Positions 1-11,288 of a DNA stretch of 64,000 bases are shown one piece after another (position 1 is the stretch's first letter; every line of letters begins with the position of its first letter). The position numbers and the translations under genes are program-made. The stretch is taken from assembly GCA_946406115.1 (NCBI GenBank), contig OX291552.1, positions 1,550,001 through 1,614,000 on the forward strand, in the 5' to 3' direction. Below the pieces are notes generated by a model. That model saw only the letters and a list, made by a program, of their open reading frames with translations, was not told the origin of the DNA and ran no database searches. Source of the DNA: Apoda limacodes. Lineage: Eukaryota; Arthropoda; Insecta; Lepidoptera; Limacodidae.

Positions 1-840
1 GCGCGAACCTTAAGAAGGAGTGGTGTTTTTTTCTCTTTAATTTTTCTAAATTCATTTAGTTACTTTCGATGTATATATTTTAGCAATGTTTTATGAAAGC
101 GTATTAAGAATTGTGCAGCGAAGGCGCATGAATAGTGAATTATGAAGAAATAAGCAGGACATGACGCGCAATGTCTGAGGATCCACACCAAATCTCCCGC
201 CCAATCTAGGGACTTGAAAACGAGGACGCGCGGTAACGCCCGCGCCACGATACGATATAATATAATTGACTTTGACTCTGGCAAATGCATAAATGGTCTG
301 CTAAGACCGAACGAGCCCATTATAATATAAAAAAAAAAACATAACCTGTACAATAACTGAAAACTAGATATAATGACAATGAACAAATTAGATATAATGC
401 ACTTACAAACATTTTTGAATGCCCAAAACTGTCATCATCACTGTATGAATTACTACCCTGTAATATCCCTCGTCCTATTAACCTTAAATGCCTCCTTATT
501 TATGTATATTCACGTAAAGTCATCAAAATTTTGTCTAAATTCATGTCATTTAATAATATTAGTCTTTGAAATTTATGTATTGTTTTGTATCTATGTTTAT
601 GTATTGTTATGATATTTTTAAATACGTATGTATTCCAATTTTGTTTTTAGTTACCTAGCAGTTTTTTGTTTTTGTAGTGTACATAGACTGAGTAAGCTCA
701 ATATTTACATCAATAGAAACCGTTCTCCAGCATCTTATTTACTTCGTGTTAACTGACATTGGCAAATAGTTGAGTGTTCTGACTTAATTAAAGCCACAAA
801 AAAAAAGCAATAAAAAAAAAACGTTTTTACAAATTGTACA
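1..840. other. AT-rich sequence without a recognised gene
   Basis: Short open frames occur on both strands but none has recognisable protein content or a coding-like composition. A GC-richer patch around 160-250 is not attributable to a family I know. Runs of A near 800-830 could be an old retroelement tail, but no body is recognisable. Confidence 0.5.
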
Positions 841-846
841 CAATTT

Positions 847-1068
847 GGGCGCGTTCGTTCTGGGATTAAGAGTTCCCACAAATGATACTTTTCACACTTT
901 TGATAACGACAGTGACAAAAATAACAAAAATATCGTAAACGAACGCATGACAGTTTGTCACAGATGATACTAAAATTTTGATACTTTTGATACCAATGCT
1001 AAACGAACGGATGACAGGTGGCAAAAGTAATGAAAATAATGATTCTGCATCCAAGAACGAACGCGCTC
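847..1068. mobile_element. Short inverted-repeat element (MITE-like)
   Basis: The left end (gcgcgttcgttctggg, about 849) and the right end (about 1051-1066) are near-perfect reverse complements of about 18 bases, enclosing roughly 200 bases with no coding capacity. The inside has degenerate repeats of 'gatacttttga' and 'aacgaacg.atgacag'. Size and layout fit a non-autonomous DNA element. No clear target-site duplication was found and no superfamily can be assigned. Confidence 0.6.
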
Positions 1069-1083
1069 ATAATACACAAAAAT

Positions 1084-1461
1084 TTAAAATTCTACTGTAT
1101 TCACAATATATTTACGAAGCGAGACAAACGTACAACTATTTTTAAGCAAAATTTCAATGCTACGCGGGACCAATTCAGCTTTTTTGTAAATATTAATCAG
1201 TTCACACGTAAGCACAAGGTGCTGGATGCCAAAGGATGAACATTCAAAGAACAAATGCTGCAAGGTTTGTGTTGCCTGGGAATCACACTGATTACATTGA
1301 GGGGTATTTGTCATACGCATACGGTGATGATGAGAGTTAATACGACAATGACCAAATCTAAGTCTGCAGACAATGCAGTAAAATTTTTTATTAATGTAGT
1401 ATTGACTTTTACAAAACCAAGGCAAACTGTTAATAGATATGTTAAGAGCAGCATACCACAA
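1084..1461 (-). pseudogene. LINE ORF2 C-terminal Cys-rich tail
   Basis: It contains CRLRFGHCRIN followed by CNQCDSQATQTLQHLFFEC, the CxxC...HxxxxC finger at the end of many I/R1-type ORF2 proteins. It lies downstream of the RNase H piece on the same strand. A related tail occurs on the + strand near 14.9 kb. Confidence 0.7.
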
Positions 1462-1598
1462 ACCCTTATTCCGGATTTGAGTACAACGGTCCCATTGCTT
1501 TTTCCACCTTTAGCCCATCCTGATTTTTAAATCAGGAATAACATCTGTCAATGGAAGGAATAACTCAAAACTACTATTCTTAATGCTAAAAGGTAAGT

Positions 1599-1988
1599 TT
1601 AAATTTGAAATTGTTTTAGCTGAATGATCCGCCTTTTAATTTCCATAGATGATATCCAAACAAAATTGACATGAATGTTAAGGAGACAGACAATCTCGGT
1701 TAATATTTTTTTTATTTGATATAACAGGTAATTATCATTGGAATCAAATTTATTATTTTGTAAGGCTTTCAAAACACTCATACTGTCACTAGCAATAACC
1801 CATTGTAAACATTGCTGATGTTGTTTTTGTATATGTTTTAGCGCAAGTAATATAGCAGCAGCTTCAGCTGTAAAAATTGAAGCTTTGTTATGGATTTTAT
1901 ACCCAATGTTCAGTTTTATTTCACTATTATATATTGCAATGGAAACATTATTTTCATTTTTTGATCCATCTGCCAACATCTCATACAC
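1599..1988 (-). pseudogene. LINE RNase H fragment
   Basis: The sequence has a DGSK-like start, then the acidic FTAEAAAILLALKHI block (catalytic Glu) and VIASDSMSVLKAL (catalytic Asp), the core of type I RNase H domains carried by some LINEs. It lies directly downstream of the RT on the same strand. The final catalytic block (WxPSHxxIxGNExAD) is degraded in this copy. Confidence 0.75.
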
Positions 1989-2140
1989 TTGTTCTTTTGT
2001 TGATAGATTGTGGTTTATAAATATGTTGGTTTGAGGAAATTTACTTTCAAACTTACCATTATAGCAAGGTAAAACAGAATTACCTCTACAGATATCTGAG
2101 CTCTGAAGAAAATTTTAAAAATCTGAAAAGTCTTGCAGTA

Positions 2141-2932
2141 TTAAAAGTTTTTTTGTAAGAATAATGATGATGAGACATGAGATAAATTAAGAAGAAGACT
2201 GTTGTTGCTGACTGAAAAAAGTTTCAGTAGGAATTTTTCTCTTAGGAAAATAAAGCGAATATTTAACGGTGGAAGTTGGCACTCAACTTGCATTACATTA
2301 ATTGGAGTAGTTTTTAAAGCCCTTGTTATGACTCTCATGTATTTGTTTTGAATTTTTTCTAATGTAGTAGTAAATTTTATATCTGCAGAAAAGCATAAGA
2401 ACCCGTATTCAAAATGACTTCGTATTAGAGATTTATACAAACACAGTAATATTTTTGGGTCTACTCCCCAACTGACTGTTGACAAAGACTTAATCAGATT
2501 GAATGCTTTGTTTGCTTTAACAATAATATTATCAACATACTTTTTCCAGGAAAGATTGCGAGGGAAGATTACACCCAAAAACTTAGCATCTGGAGAAACA
2601 GAGTAAAGAATATTAAAATATACTGGCTGTGTTAAAGTACTTCTTTCACCAAACAAAACAACTTTAGATTTATTTGGGTTAATATTTAAATGTAAATAAT
2701 TGTAGTATTCATTTAACTTTTTTAAAGCACTATTTAACTCCTCAATTTTTTTTTTTAAATTAGACCCTGTTGCATACACTAGTAGATCATCAGCTAACTG
2801 GAGATTTTTAATATTTGTTCCCAAACCAAGGTTCAACCGATGAATGTACAAAATAAATATAAGCGGCGATAAGATTCCACCTTGACAGAATCCTATATTT
2901 ATATATTTTATATAAACTTTTCTACCTGTCAA
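2141..2932 (-). pseudogene. LINE reverse transcriptase, catalytic and thumb fragment
   Basis: It starts near the primer-grip GxxQGGILSPLIF block, then has the active-site motif LADDLLVYA and the AKFLGVIF thumb motif. The C-terminal half includes the YKSLIRSHFEYG block usual before the RNase H or tail region. About 263 codons are open, so the copy is moderately old rather than ancient. Confidence 0.8.
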
Positions 2933-3085
2933 AAATTTTTAAGCCCAATTAATTATTTTTCCAGGTATCCCTATAGAGAGCAATTCCACACCAAGAACAT
3001 CAATATTTACACTATTAAAGGCCCCTGCAACATCAAAGAAGACTGTAATAATAGAAATTGATTATTAGCCAAGCTATTTTCAATA

Positions 3086-3400
3086 TCAAGATGTAGATGT
3101 AAAAATACTCTCTCGAGCTGAACGACCTCTTCGAAAACCAAACTGATTTGAAAGTAAAATGCAATTTTTTTCAATGTAAAATTCAATATGTTGTTTTAAA
3201 AGTTGCTCAAACACTTTCCCAATACAAGATGTGAGTGTGACAGGACGATAGGAGTCAGGATGTAACTTAGGTTTATCAGGCTTAAGAATGGGTATGAGGC
3301 AATCGATTTTCCAATCAGAAGGAATTTCGTTATTTAACCAAAGACTATTCAAAATGTTGAGAAAGATAATTAAACAGGTTTCACTAAGATTTTTTAACAT
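3086..3400 (-). pseudogene. LINE reverse transcriptase, N-terminal palm/fingers fragment
   Basis: It contains IPSDWKIDCLIPILKPDKP, SYRPVTLTSCIGKVFEQL and LLSNQFGFRRGRS, the ordered RT blocks before the active site. It continues in a different frame as the 2932-2141 fragment after a stretch around 2940-3085 with stops, where the AFDxV block would lie. Confidence 0.8.
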
Positions 3401-4166
3401 TATGTTAGGTACACCATCTAATCCAAATGCAGTATCTCGTCGTGAAAATATAGCAGATTTTAATTCCTGCAGAGTAAAGGGTTCTAGAAGAAAAATATTG
3501 TTATTGCTGACACTACTGCTATGTGAATCGCTTTTATTTACAACGAAATCTTTTTCTTAAAAATTCTGAAACTCAACTGTCATCACTTGTTTTTCTAGAA
3601 CTATATGTTTTATTAAATTTACGCATATATTTCCAGATAAGAGAAATTGGAGTGCATCGATTGAAGGAGTTACATAGAGACTTCCAAGAATTTTCTTTTT
3701 CAATCTTCAAGGTTAGTTTTTTAAAAGCTTGTTACCTTTTAAACTCTATATATTTGACTGCGAAGGATTATGTTTAAATTGTATGTAAGCTTTTTTAGAG
3801 TTATTTACCACCTCACAACATTTTTGATTCCACCAAGGTAGACAAGTTTTTTTTTAAATGATTTTTTGTGCAATTGAGCACGGGAATAATTATCATGCTC
3901 TGGTTTTTTTGGTGTTGATTTTTCAACAGCAGAGTGCAAACCTTTACAAAACAAGTTATATTATTCTAGAGAGTTTTGTAAATTGAAACTGATATTTGAC
4001 AGCTGAAGATCAACCTGTTTTTCATAAACACTCCAATCTATTCTTTTATGGTTAGGAGGAGAAAGAATTATTAGAATAAGGAGTATCTGTATTTGAAACA
4101 TTAACATTCATCAAAACTTTTATTATTATAGGAAGGTGATAGCTGCCAAGGAGATCATAAAATAGA

Positions 4167-4382
4167 CTACCAGTCACAATGAAGAGCCAAGGAAGGAGAA
4201 ACTATTGTCAAGTCTAAAGCATTAGGTCGCCATGTCATAGAACCAACCGTTGTTACCTGCCCGTCATTAAGCAGAACCAAATTATTATTATCAATCACAT
4301 GAAGAATATCCCTACCCTGGGGAGAAGTGGAATTACAACCCCATGAAATATTGTGAGCATTAAAATCACCTGCAAATATCAT
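4167..4382 (-). pseudogene. LINE endonuclease fragment (AP-endonuclease-like)
   Basis: The frame opens with MIFAGDFNAHNISWG, the conserved GDFNAH block of APE-type LINE endonucleases, and continues through the TWRPNALDLTIVS segment, equivalent to the SxLDLxL block near the domain end. Family members use this domain to nick target DNA for target-primed reverse transcription. Upstream endonuclease blocks are readable in other frames to about 4770, so this is one piece of a broken ORF2. Confidence 0.75.
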
Positions 4383-5201
4383 AGGGCTTGGAATAGATTT
4401 GATTAATGAATCAAATTTATTTTTGTCTAAGACAGGATTACAGTTTGTGGGACTATAGAAACTGACAATACTGATTTCGTTGTTACCTACGGTGATACAA
4501 ATGCAAATGTTTTGTAAAGAATCATCAAAAAATGTATTTATTTTAGTGTATTCTATTTCATGACTAATTAAAATTGCAACACTATTATGATTTTTACCAC
4601 AATCATTTCTTTCTATTTTGTAACCATTAATTATAAATTTTTAAGTAGGTTTTAACCAAGTTTCACATAAAATTGCAATATGAATATTGTTTTGATTTAA
4701 AAAATGAGCTAGTGTATTTCTATTACATAAAATACTTTGGCATTGTCACTGAATACTGTTTAAAACTTCCATTATTTTTGTATAGCAGAAGCTTTGCTAA
4801 AAGTCTCCTGCATTGCTGTACGTATAGAACTTGTATTTATAGGGATACCTTTCTTTGAGACGAGTTTCATAACTATTTGAATTAGTATATTAATGTATGT
4901 ATCTGATTTGGAAAAATTTTGTATCTGAGATTCTATTGATTTTGCTGTAAGATGAGGAAAAGATTGTTAATTAAATAACTCTGATACTCAAGCCCATACT
5001 TTTTCTGACGAAGTTGAAGAAGCGAAAAACTTAGAAGAACCATCAACATCTACAAACACAAAGAGCAGTAACAGAAAAAAGGCACAATAGAAAACAAAAG
5101 AGATACAACAACGGACTAAACTGACATGGACCGAGAAGTCAATTGATTAAAAAAGCCAAAATACCAGTTTCTTAGGTTTTGAAGATCTCCCAGAAGAAAT
5201 C

Positions 5202-5666
5202 ATGAATTTGCAAACCCCAATGAACTTTTTTAAGTATCTTTTTCCAACAGAGGCTTTAAATCTAATGCACGAACAAAGCAACCTGTACGCACAACAAGTT
5301 CAGATTGAAAAAGCAAATTATATAGCTAGGGATGACATGAGTAAATTTATAGGAATTATCATTTATATGTCTGTTGTTCAGTTGCCGTCTACGCGCCATT
5401 ATTGGAGATAAGGAACATATATAGAAAAGGTAGCTTCAACTTTAACTTGTAACAAATTTGAAGAAGTGAAGAGATTTTTGCATTTCTTTGATAAAACCAA
5501 AGAACTCAAAACTAACGAACCTAGTTATGATAAACTACAAAAAATAAGACCATTCCTTGACATTCTGAGACTTCAATTATGGAAGGTTCCTAAAGAAGAG
5601 CACTTGGCAGTAGACGAACAAATGATACCCACCAAATCAAAAACATTCTGGTATGCGACAATATAA
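5202..5666 (+). pseudogene. piggyBac transposase, N-terminal half
   Basis: Two open pieces (5202-5411 and 5466-5666) are separated by a TAA after RHYWR. Together they hold the DNA-binding/dimerisation region and the first catalytic Asp in VDEQMIPTKSK. A further frameshift follows near 5650. No intact start codon in frame with the upstream acidic region survives. Confidence 0.7.
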
Positions 5667-5869
5667 TTCTAAAAAACCGCATAAGTGGGGATATTTAAAT
5701 TATGTTTTAAGTGGAGCTTCTGGCTTCAGTTATGACTTCGACTATTTACAGGAAAACACAGAGCAGATGTGCCAGAAAACTGTCCAATTCTGGGTGCAAT
5801 AGGCAATGTGGTAACAAGACTTGTAGCTACCGTACCAAAGAATTTAAATTACAAACTTTTCATTGATAA

Positions 5870-6274
5870 TTGGCTCTTATGGCTTTCCTACATAGTGTTG
5901 GGATACTACCACTAGGTACTATTCAATTAAACAGAGCGAAAGACCTGGGTTTACCAAGTACAAAAGAACTATTAAAACGTGGTAGAGGTTACTGCATGGA
6001 AAAATGCACTAAAGTCAATGAAGTTGAACTTAGCGTCACCACATGGCTTGATAATAAATTGGTGAATTTATGTTCCTCTTACGTTGGCAAGGATCCTATG
6101 ACAACTGTGAAAAGATATTCAAAAGAAAAGAAGGCGAAAATCAAAGTTCCTCGCCCTAAAGCTGTTGAAGTATATAATAAATACATGGGTGGGGTGGACA
6201 TATTGGATGCTATGTTAGGATTCTACAGAATTAATATTAGAAGCAAAAAATGGTACCAATCTTTTTCCATTTGA
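5870..6274 (+). pseudogene. piggyBac transposase, catalytic C-terminal half
   Basis: The open frame runs from just after the second catalytic block (LFIDNW, read in a neighbouring frame at about 5855) through VPRPKAVEVYNKYMGGVDILD, which carries the third catalytic Asp. It ends at a stop just after KKWYQSF, and the Cys-rich domain is readable in another frame at 6535-6650. Confidence 0.75.
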
Positions 6275-7279
6275 TAGATTTAGTTTGCGTAAACAGTTAG
6301 CTTTTATGGCGTCGCCGTTATAAGCAAAAACGTGACGATATATACATGCCGTTATTAGATTTTAAATTATACATTGCTGATGTTCTGATGCGGGAAACGA
6401 CTGGAGTTTTCACGCCCACAACACGAAAAAGGGGGCGTCCCCTTTTGGATCACAATATAGAAAATATAAGAAAACCAAAAAGGCGACGAATTGAGTTGAT
6501 GGCATAGGCCACTGGCCCATTTGACAAATGATCGCCAGCGCTGCAAAAATTGCAGCCAAAAGTCACATTTATACTGCAGCAAGTATAATTGCCACTTTTG
6601 CCTTAATAAGGATCGTAACTGCTTTAAATCATTTCATATGACAGTTTAGGAATAAATTTTAAAGCATTGTGTACAAAAATATTGTTTTCTAAATAACCTT
6701 GATGATAATTATTTTAAGATTTCTTTAAATATTTTTTTGGTAAAAATATATTATTAATTAATTAATTATTATATAATAATAAATATATATAAATATATAT
6801 ATATATATAATAAATATATATCTGCATATAGTTCCATATTTGGCAGGGCATTCAAATTGTATTAGACTGCACAGTGTTCCAAATATGGTAACTCGAGCTT
6901 TTATTGCGTTTTTTTCTGTTTTGATGCATAAGAAATTATTTTATTATTTTTTGGGGTCACTTTTTAATAAGTCGAGCGATTTAATAAATCCATGCGGTAA
7001 AGGGTTAAGATAACAATATCTTATTTGATACCAAAATTACAGTTTTTTTTACTTACCCTACTTTATGTTGTTAATATCTTTACATGTTATAAAACTCAAT
7101 GCCTCTGTCTGTCCATTTTTCTTGGTACGACTAAAACACTGAACTGATTTAATAGTATTTGGAAGTGGGATAGCTTGCACTTTGGGGAAGACATAGGCTA
7201 CTTAAGAATATCAAGTGTAAGTCTGAACTGCAGAGTTGATTTTATAGAAATTTTATGAGGAGAAGTATATAGTATAGGT

Positions 7280-7921
7280 ATTTTTTTTTTTTTTTTTTTT
7301 TTAATACCACTAAGGTGGCAAACAAGCTTACGGCCCGCCTGATGGTAAGCGGTCACCGTAGCCTATCGACGCTTGCAACACCAGGGGTATCACTTGCGCG
7401 TTGCCGACCCTTCAGAAATCTAATAACTTCTTTCTTGAAGAACTCCATACTGTAGTCCTTGCAGAAAACCTTGGCAGGGAGCTCATTCCACAACTTAAGC
7501 GTTCGCGGGAGGAAGTTTCTCTGAAACCGCACTGTACGCGACTATTTAGGTTCTAAAGTGTGAGAATGAATTCCCTGCCGATGGCGAGCGGTGCGATGGT
7601 AGAAAGTAGCCGTGGGCATCATTTCGAACAATTCCTCAGAACACAACCCATTGTACAAGCGGTAGAACACACACAGTGAGGCAAAGTCTCTCCTCAGACT
7701 TAAGGGCTCGATACCGCAAGTGAGTTTGGAATCGTCGACAATTCTCACAGCCCGTCGTTGAACCGAGTCAAAAGGGCCAAGCTGGTATCCGGGTGCACCT
7801 GCCCAGAGATGGCAGCAGTACTCCATATGGGGCCGAACTTGCGACTTGTAAAGTAACAACCTTTGCCCCGACGTGAAGTACTGCTTCGCTCTGTTGAGTA
7901 CACCAAGTTTTTTGGACGCCT
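7280..7921 (-). mobile_element. LINE-A copy, 5'-truncated (CR1-like)
   Basis: A run of T at about 7281-7302 is the A-tail of an antisense LINE. Next to it is the family 3' end 'accaccttagtggtatta' in reverse complement, followed by the ORF2 C-terminus. It matches the longer + strand copy at 18.3-21.2 kb almost base for base. The last codons carry a Trp-to-stop change (tgg to tag) after HTLEPK. The 5' truncation point is near 7921, where similarity gives way to two copies of 'tttttttgtaaagacatat'. Confidence 0.85.
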
Positions 7922-9165
7922 TATATTTCCTTTTTTTGTAAAGACATATATCCTTTTTTTGTAAAGACATATTTTACCGTTTATTACCCACCATCCAACT
8001 AAACAGCTCAACTAACACAGAAAACACTAAGTCTAAAGTTCAACACCAATGTACATCACATAAATGTTTCGCGACCCTCGGTTTAACAGATAGATTAGTA
8101 TGCCTACTGAGATACGGAGCCACCTGATATTTTCGTACTTTTACCATTTTTTTACTTTGATGCCTGTTTATTTTAAGAATTTATAGAATTTCAATTAATG
8201 TTTTGAATAATGCTCGGAAAGACAGGTGGAAAAGATACTTGTCTAAAATAAGAAGGAACTCTTTATAATCTGATTTAAGGTTTTCAGCAGAAAATGTACA
8301 TATAAAAATTACTTCAGCAATGTACTCATCCTGCAAAATACTAAATGTATAGGTACAATAATTCTGAGAATAAAATCTTTTAGTTGTTTGCCACAAAATT
8401 CACATCAAGCTTTAGCACCACCTTAAATTTAGTTATCTCAAGCAGTATTAATAAAAAAACTAGGTGTAGTTTAATAAAAACTGACTACCTATTTAAAAAA
8501 ACAGTCAAAAAGACATTCTTGAGGAAACAGTTTAATTGTTATTCAAAAGTCTCGCACACCATGCTCATCGTTGCCGATCGCTTGTTCTCAAGACTGAGGA
8601 TGCTTCACCAGCTCTCTCCTTCATAGTGTATAACTGACATGACATCTAACATGCACTTAATTATTAAAACAATACAAAGATGTGTTATTTACAGTGTGAA
8701 CAATTCAATGTTGTCAAAACTAAGGGGTGGCTGTTCAGTAGAGAAAGTGGTACAGGTAACATCTAAGATAACATTCATTATACTATATTTATTAACATAC
8801 ATACATTGTAGCCTGCTTTCGGTAGGTATTGGGTTTTTAATAAATAAATTCATTAGATAAATATTTAATATAATATTTTAATAAACCATATTTTACAAAT
8901 TTATTTTTCAAACAAAATAGAAAATCGAAGTGTTTTTACAAATTTTTACATCATTTGCAATATTTGAAGTAAGCAGACTTCAAAATAATATTCGCGAATC
9001 ACACTCATTTTTTTTTATTTCTGTGCTTTCACTAATAATAGATTGTTTACAGAAATTCTATCGACAATTAATAAAATAATAGTTTTTAAATGTTTCATTT
9101 AATTCTGTTCTTAGGACTAAGTAAATTATTATAAATCTGCCTATAATAATAATATATTATAAAGA
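7922..9165. other. AT-rich intergenic sequence
   Basis: A small direct repeat lies at 7930-7970 beside the LINE truncation point. Beyond it there are only short non-conserved open frames on both strands, with no recognised gene, RNA or repeat family. Confidence 0.45.
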
Positions 9166-9880
9166 TACTAGCTTTTGCCAGCAGCTTTGCCCGCCCTAAA
9201 TTTTGTTATCGGCATAGGATTCTTACGGCAACTCCTCAATTATAAAAAAAACACAGAAGGTAAAATATTTTGAAATAATACGTACCGCCCTTCCCCCTCA
9301 TAACCGCCCGCCGGCCTCGCGCATCATGAATGCGCGCGCAATAATTGATAATTATTTTGCTGCGACGTTATTTTAAGACTGTGATATCTCCTAAGATTTT
9401 CATTGAAATCGAATGATGAACAGGGCAATTTTGTTTTAAACTAAAGGCTTGTGATGTTTATAAAAACACCTTTACAAGTAATGCATTATTTTAGAACGAA
9501 TATGGTTAGCATAAAAAAGGTTATATTGAGCCAACCTTAAAATATAGACGTATGCTGTACCGGATTTTTTTTTAGAACTTTTATAGGGGTATAATTCTGT
9601 CCTACATGATTTTTGCGAAACTCTAACCGTTTACGCAGCGCAAGCAGCGGAAGCTCTCAAAAGGATAAAAAAAAAACTGATTTTGAAACATTTTTTATTA
9701 GTGCTCCGCTCCTATTTGTGTTAGCGTGATGATATATAGCCTATAACCTTTCTAGATAAATGGGCTATCCAACACTAAAAGAATTGTTTAAATCCAACCA
9801 GTAGTTCCTGATATTAGCGCGTTGAAACAAACAAACTCTTCAGCTTTGTATATAAATTTAGCTATTGCTATAAATGTATA
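9166..9880 (+). repeat. Lepidopteran interspersed repeat ('actagcttttgcc' class)
   Basis: It begins 'actagcttttgccagcagc' and contains the conserved 'ggattcttacggcaactcct' segment, a middle block 'cgattttgaaacat...gctccgctcc' and an end block with 'agttcctgatattagcgcg'. The same blocks recur at 10.07-10.26, 24.7-25.1 and 61.5-62.2 kb. I recognise the type from butterfly and moth genomes, but the superfamily is not certain. Confidence 0.6.
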
Positions 9881-9929
9881 CTTATATTGTAAAGTTTTAG
9901 TTAGCACATTCTACTCAATAATTTTATAA

Positions 9930-10067
9930 AGTCTCCTCTACCCAAAGGTTGTCTGGAAGAGATCGCTCATTAGCGATAAGACCGCCAATTTGTTATTACT
10001 TTTATTGTTTAATTGTTTTGTTTTCTATATGCGCAATAAAGTATATTATTATTATTATTATTATTAT
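9930..10067 (+). repeat. 3' tail of an RTE-type LINE
   Basis: The sequence 'gagatcgctcattagcgata' followed by a T-rich stretch, 'gcaataaagtata' and an (ATT)n run at about 10047-10066 is the layout of lepidopteran RTE-like LINE 3' ends. No coding part is present. It separates two copies of the neighbouring repeat block. Confidence 0.55.
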
Positions 10068-10262
10068 AGAAAAAAAACCCGATTTTGAAACATTTTTCAT
10101 TAGTGCTCCGCTCCTATTTGTGTTAGCGTGATGATATATAGCCTATAGCCTTACTCGATAAATAGGCTATCCAGCACTGAAAGAATTTTTAAATCCGACC
10201 AGCAGTTCCTGAGATTAGCGCATTCAAACATACAAACTCTTTATCTTTATATATTAGTATAG
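10068..10262 (+). repeat. Second copy of the 9.67-9.86 kb repeat block
   Basis: From 'cgattttgaaacatttttca' to the 'aaactctttatctttatata' end, this block is nearly identical to 9672-9860 and to 61975-62175. It is truncated at its left side, next to the ATT run. Confidence 0.7.
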
Positions 10263-11280
10263 ATCAATTCTTAAGGTGCTATAGTTTAGTCACAAAATTT
10301 GCACAAAAACGGCGTATTTACGCGATCTAGCCTATATAGCAGTCTTAAACAAGAAATTACTCTTCTAGACACTAATTTTAGACGTTGTATGCCTCCGTAA
10401 CGCATAAAATACCGCGAGACATTCTCTGTCCTATCCCATACAAACTTAAACACTCTATTTTTAATAACTCGTCCGAATTGTTTTTTTCCCGAAAACGAAT
10501 CAGTGCACAAGCGCACTTCCGCGAATTTATAGCGAAAAATAAATTTATTGCTTTTCTATGGCTTTTCTAAACAGTGTGCACTGTTTGAACTAATCGAACT
10601 CGAAGTTTGCTATGGACTATGCAACAGCCTCACAAAATTTACCATCTATTAGAAAGAGACAGCATCAACTTCAGCCATTTACAGTCCGGCCGCTCAAAGA
10701 ATGCGTTCCTGAGAGATCGTGATCGACTGGGCGATGTAACTTTAAACTGGCGTACAATTTACGGCAAAATTTTATATATCTTTTATTTACCTTACTAACG
10801 AGTGATATCATCAAAATTCGAATAATTATGACAACTTACAATAAATGTATTAATTTTGGGCTAAAATTATTATAATTACTTAATTAACAAATATAAAAGC
10901 AATAGCTTTTAAACATGGACGTATAAAAAAACCACGTCAAACGGCGCTGTTTCAAGGTTACGTGAGCTATTTGTTTTTACAGTGATGTGACAAAGTAACG
11001 AGGCAATTGTAATCGAATAATTTTTGTAATCTTAATATGATCTGTCAGTATAATATAAAAAAAAGTTATAATTTCATAATATATAATGTACTTAGTATTT
11101 AATACAGTTAATAATATAATAAAGGTACGCCCAAATAAAACTTAAGAAAATTAGTGTCATAATATCAGTCAGATGAATGAAAAAAAACATTGAAAATAAA
11201 ATTACTTAGTACTACGTAGTACCTACTTTATATTTCTGGTAAAAAATGGCAACCCAAAATAGCGTTACCTCTGCGCTAAT
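10263..11280. other. Intergenic sequence, nothing recognised
   Basis: A - strand open frame at 10286-10516 and + strand frames up to 10798 have no recognisable motifs. The stretch 10800-11280 is AT-rich. It should include the left end of the following transposon, but I could not identify its terminal repeat. Confidence 0.45.
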
Positions 11281-11288
11281 CTGGACTT

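Larger units (their letters stand above)
1084..4960 (-). mobile_element. Decayed non-LTR retrotransposon (LINE) with RNase H
   Basis: On the - strand the order is endonuclease (about 4770-4167), reverse transcriptase (3400-2141), RNase H (1988-1599) and a C-terminal Cys-rich tail (1461-1084). The endonuclease shows GDFNAHN and a target-recognition segment near 4200-4350. The RT shows SYRPVTLTSCIGKVFEQLL and QLADDLLVY, so the catalytic motif is LADD. An RNase H domain downstream of the RT points to the I/R1/LOA group rather than Jockey or CR1; the exact clade is my inference. The frame is broken several times, and a Trp near the endonuclease start is replaced by a stop. ORF1 is not recognisable and the 5' boundary is approximate. 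Confidence 0.8.
4975..7008 (+). mobile_element. piggyBac-family DNA transposon, decayed
   Basis: The transposase is readable in pieces on the + strand. It has an acidic N-terminus (4980-5090), LPEEIMN...PMNFFKYLF (5190-5240), the first catalytic block VDEQMIPTKSK (about 5608), the second block LFIDNW (about 5855), the third block MGGVDILD (about 6186) and a C-terminal Cys-rich finger (6535-6650). These are the DDD triad and CRD typical of PGBD proteins. Frameshifts and stops separate the blocks. The 3' terminus is probably 'gcggtaaaggg' followed by TTAA at 7005-7008, the canonical piggyBac target. I could not find the matching 5' terminus. Confidence 0.8.

Noticed and set aside
373..612. 79-codon + strand frame and neighbouring small frames at the window start
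   Set aside because: Low-complexity, AT-driven composition with no motif, splice context or supporting neighbour.
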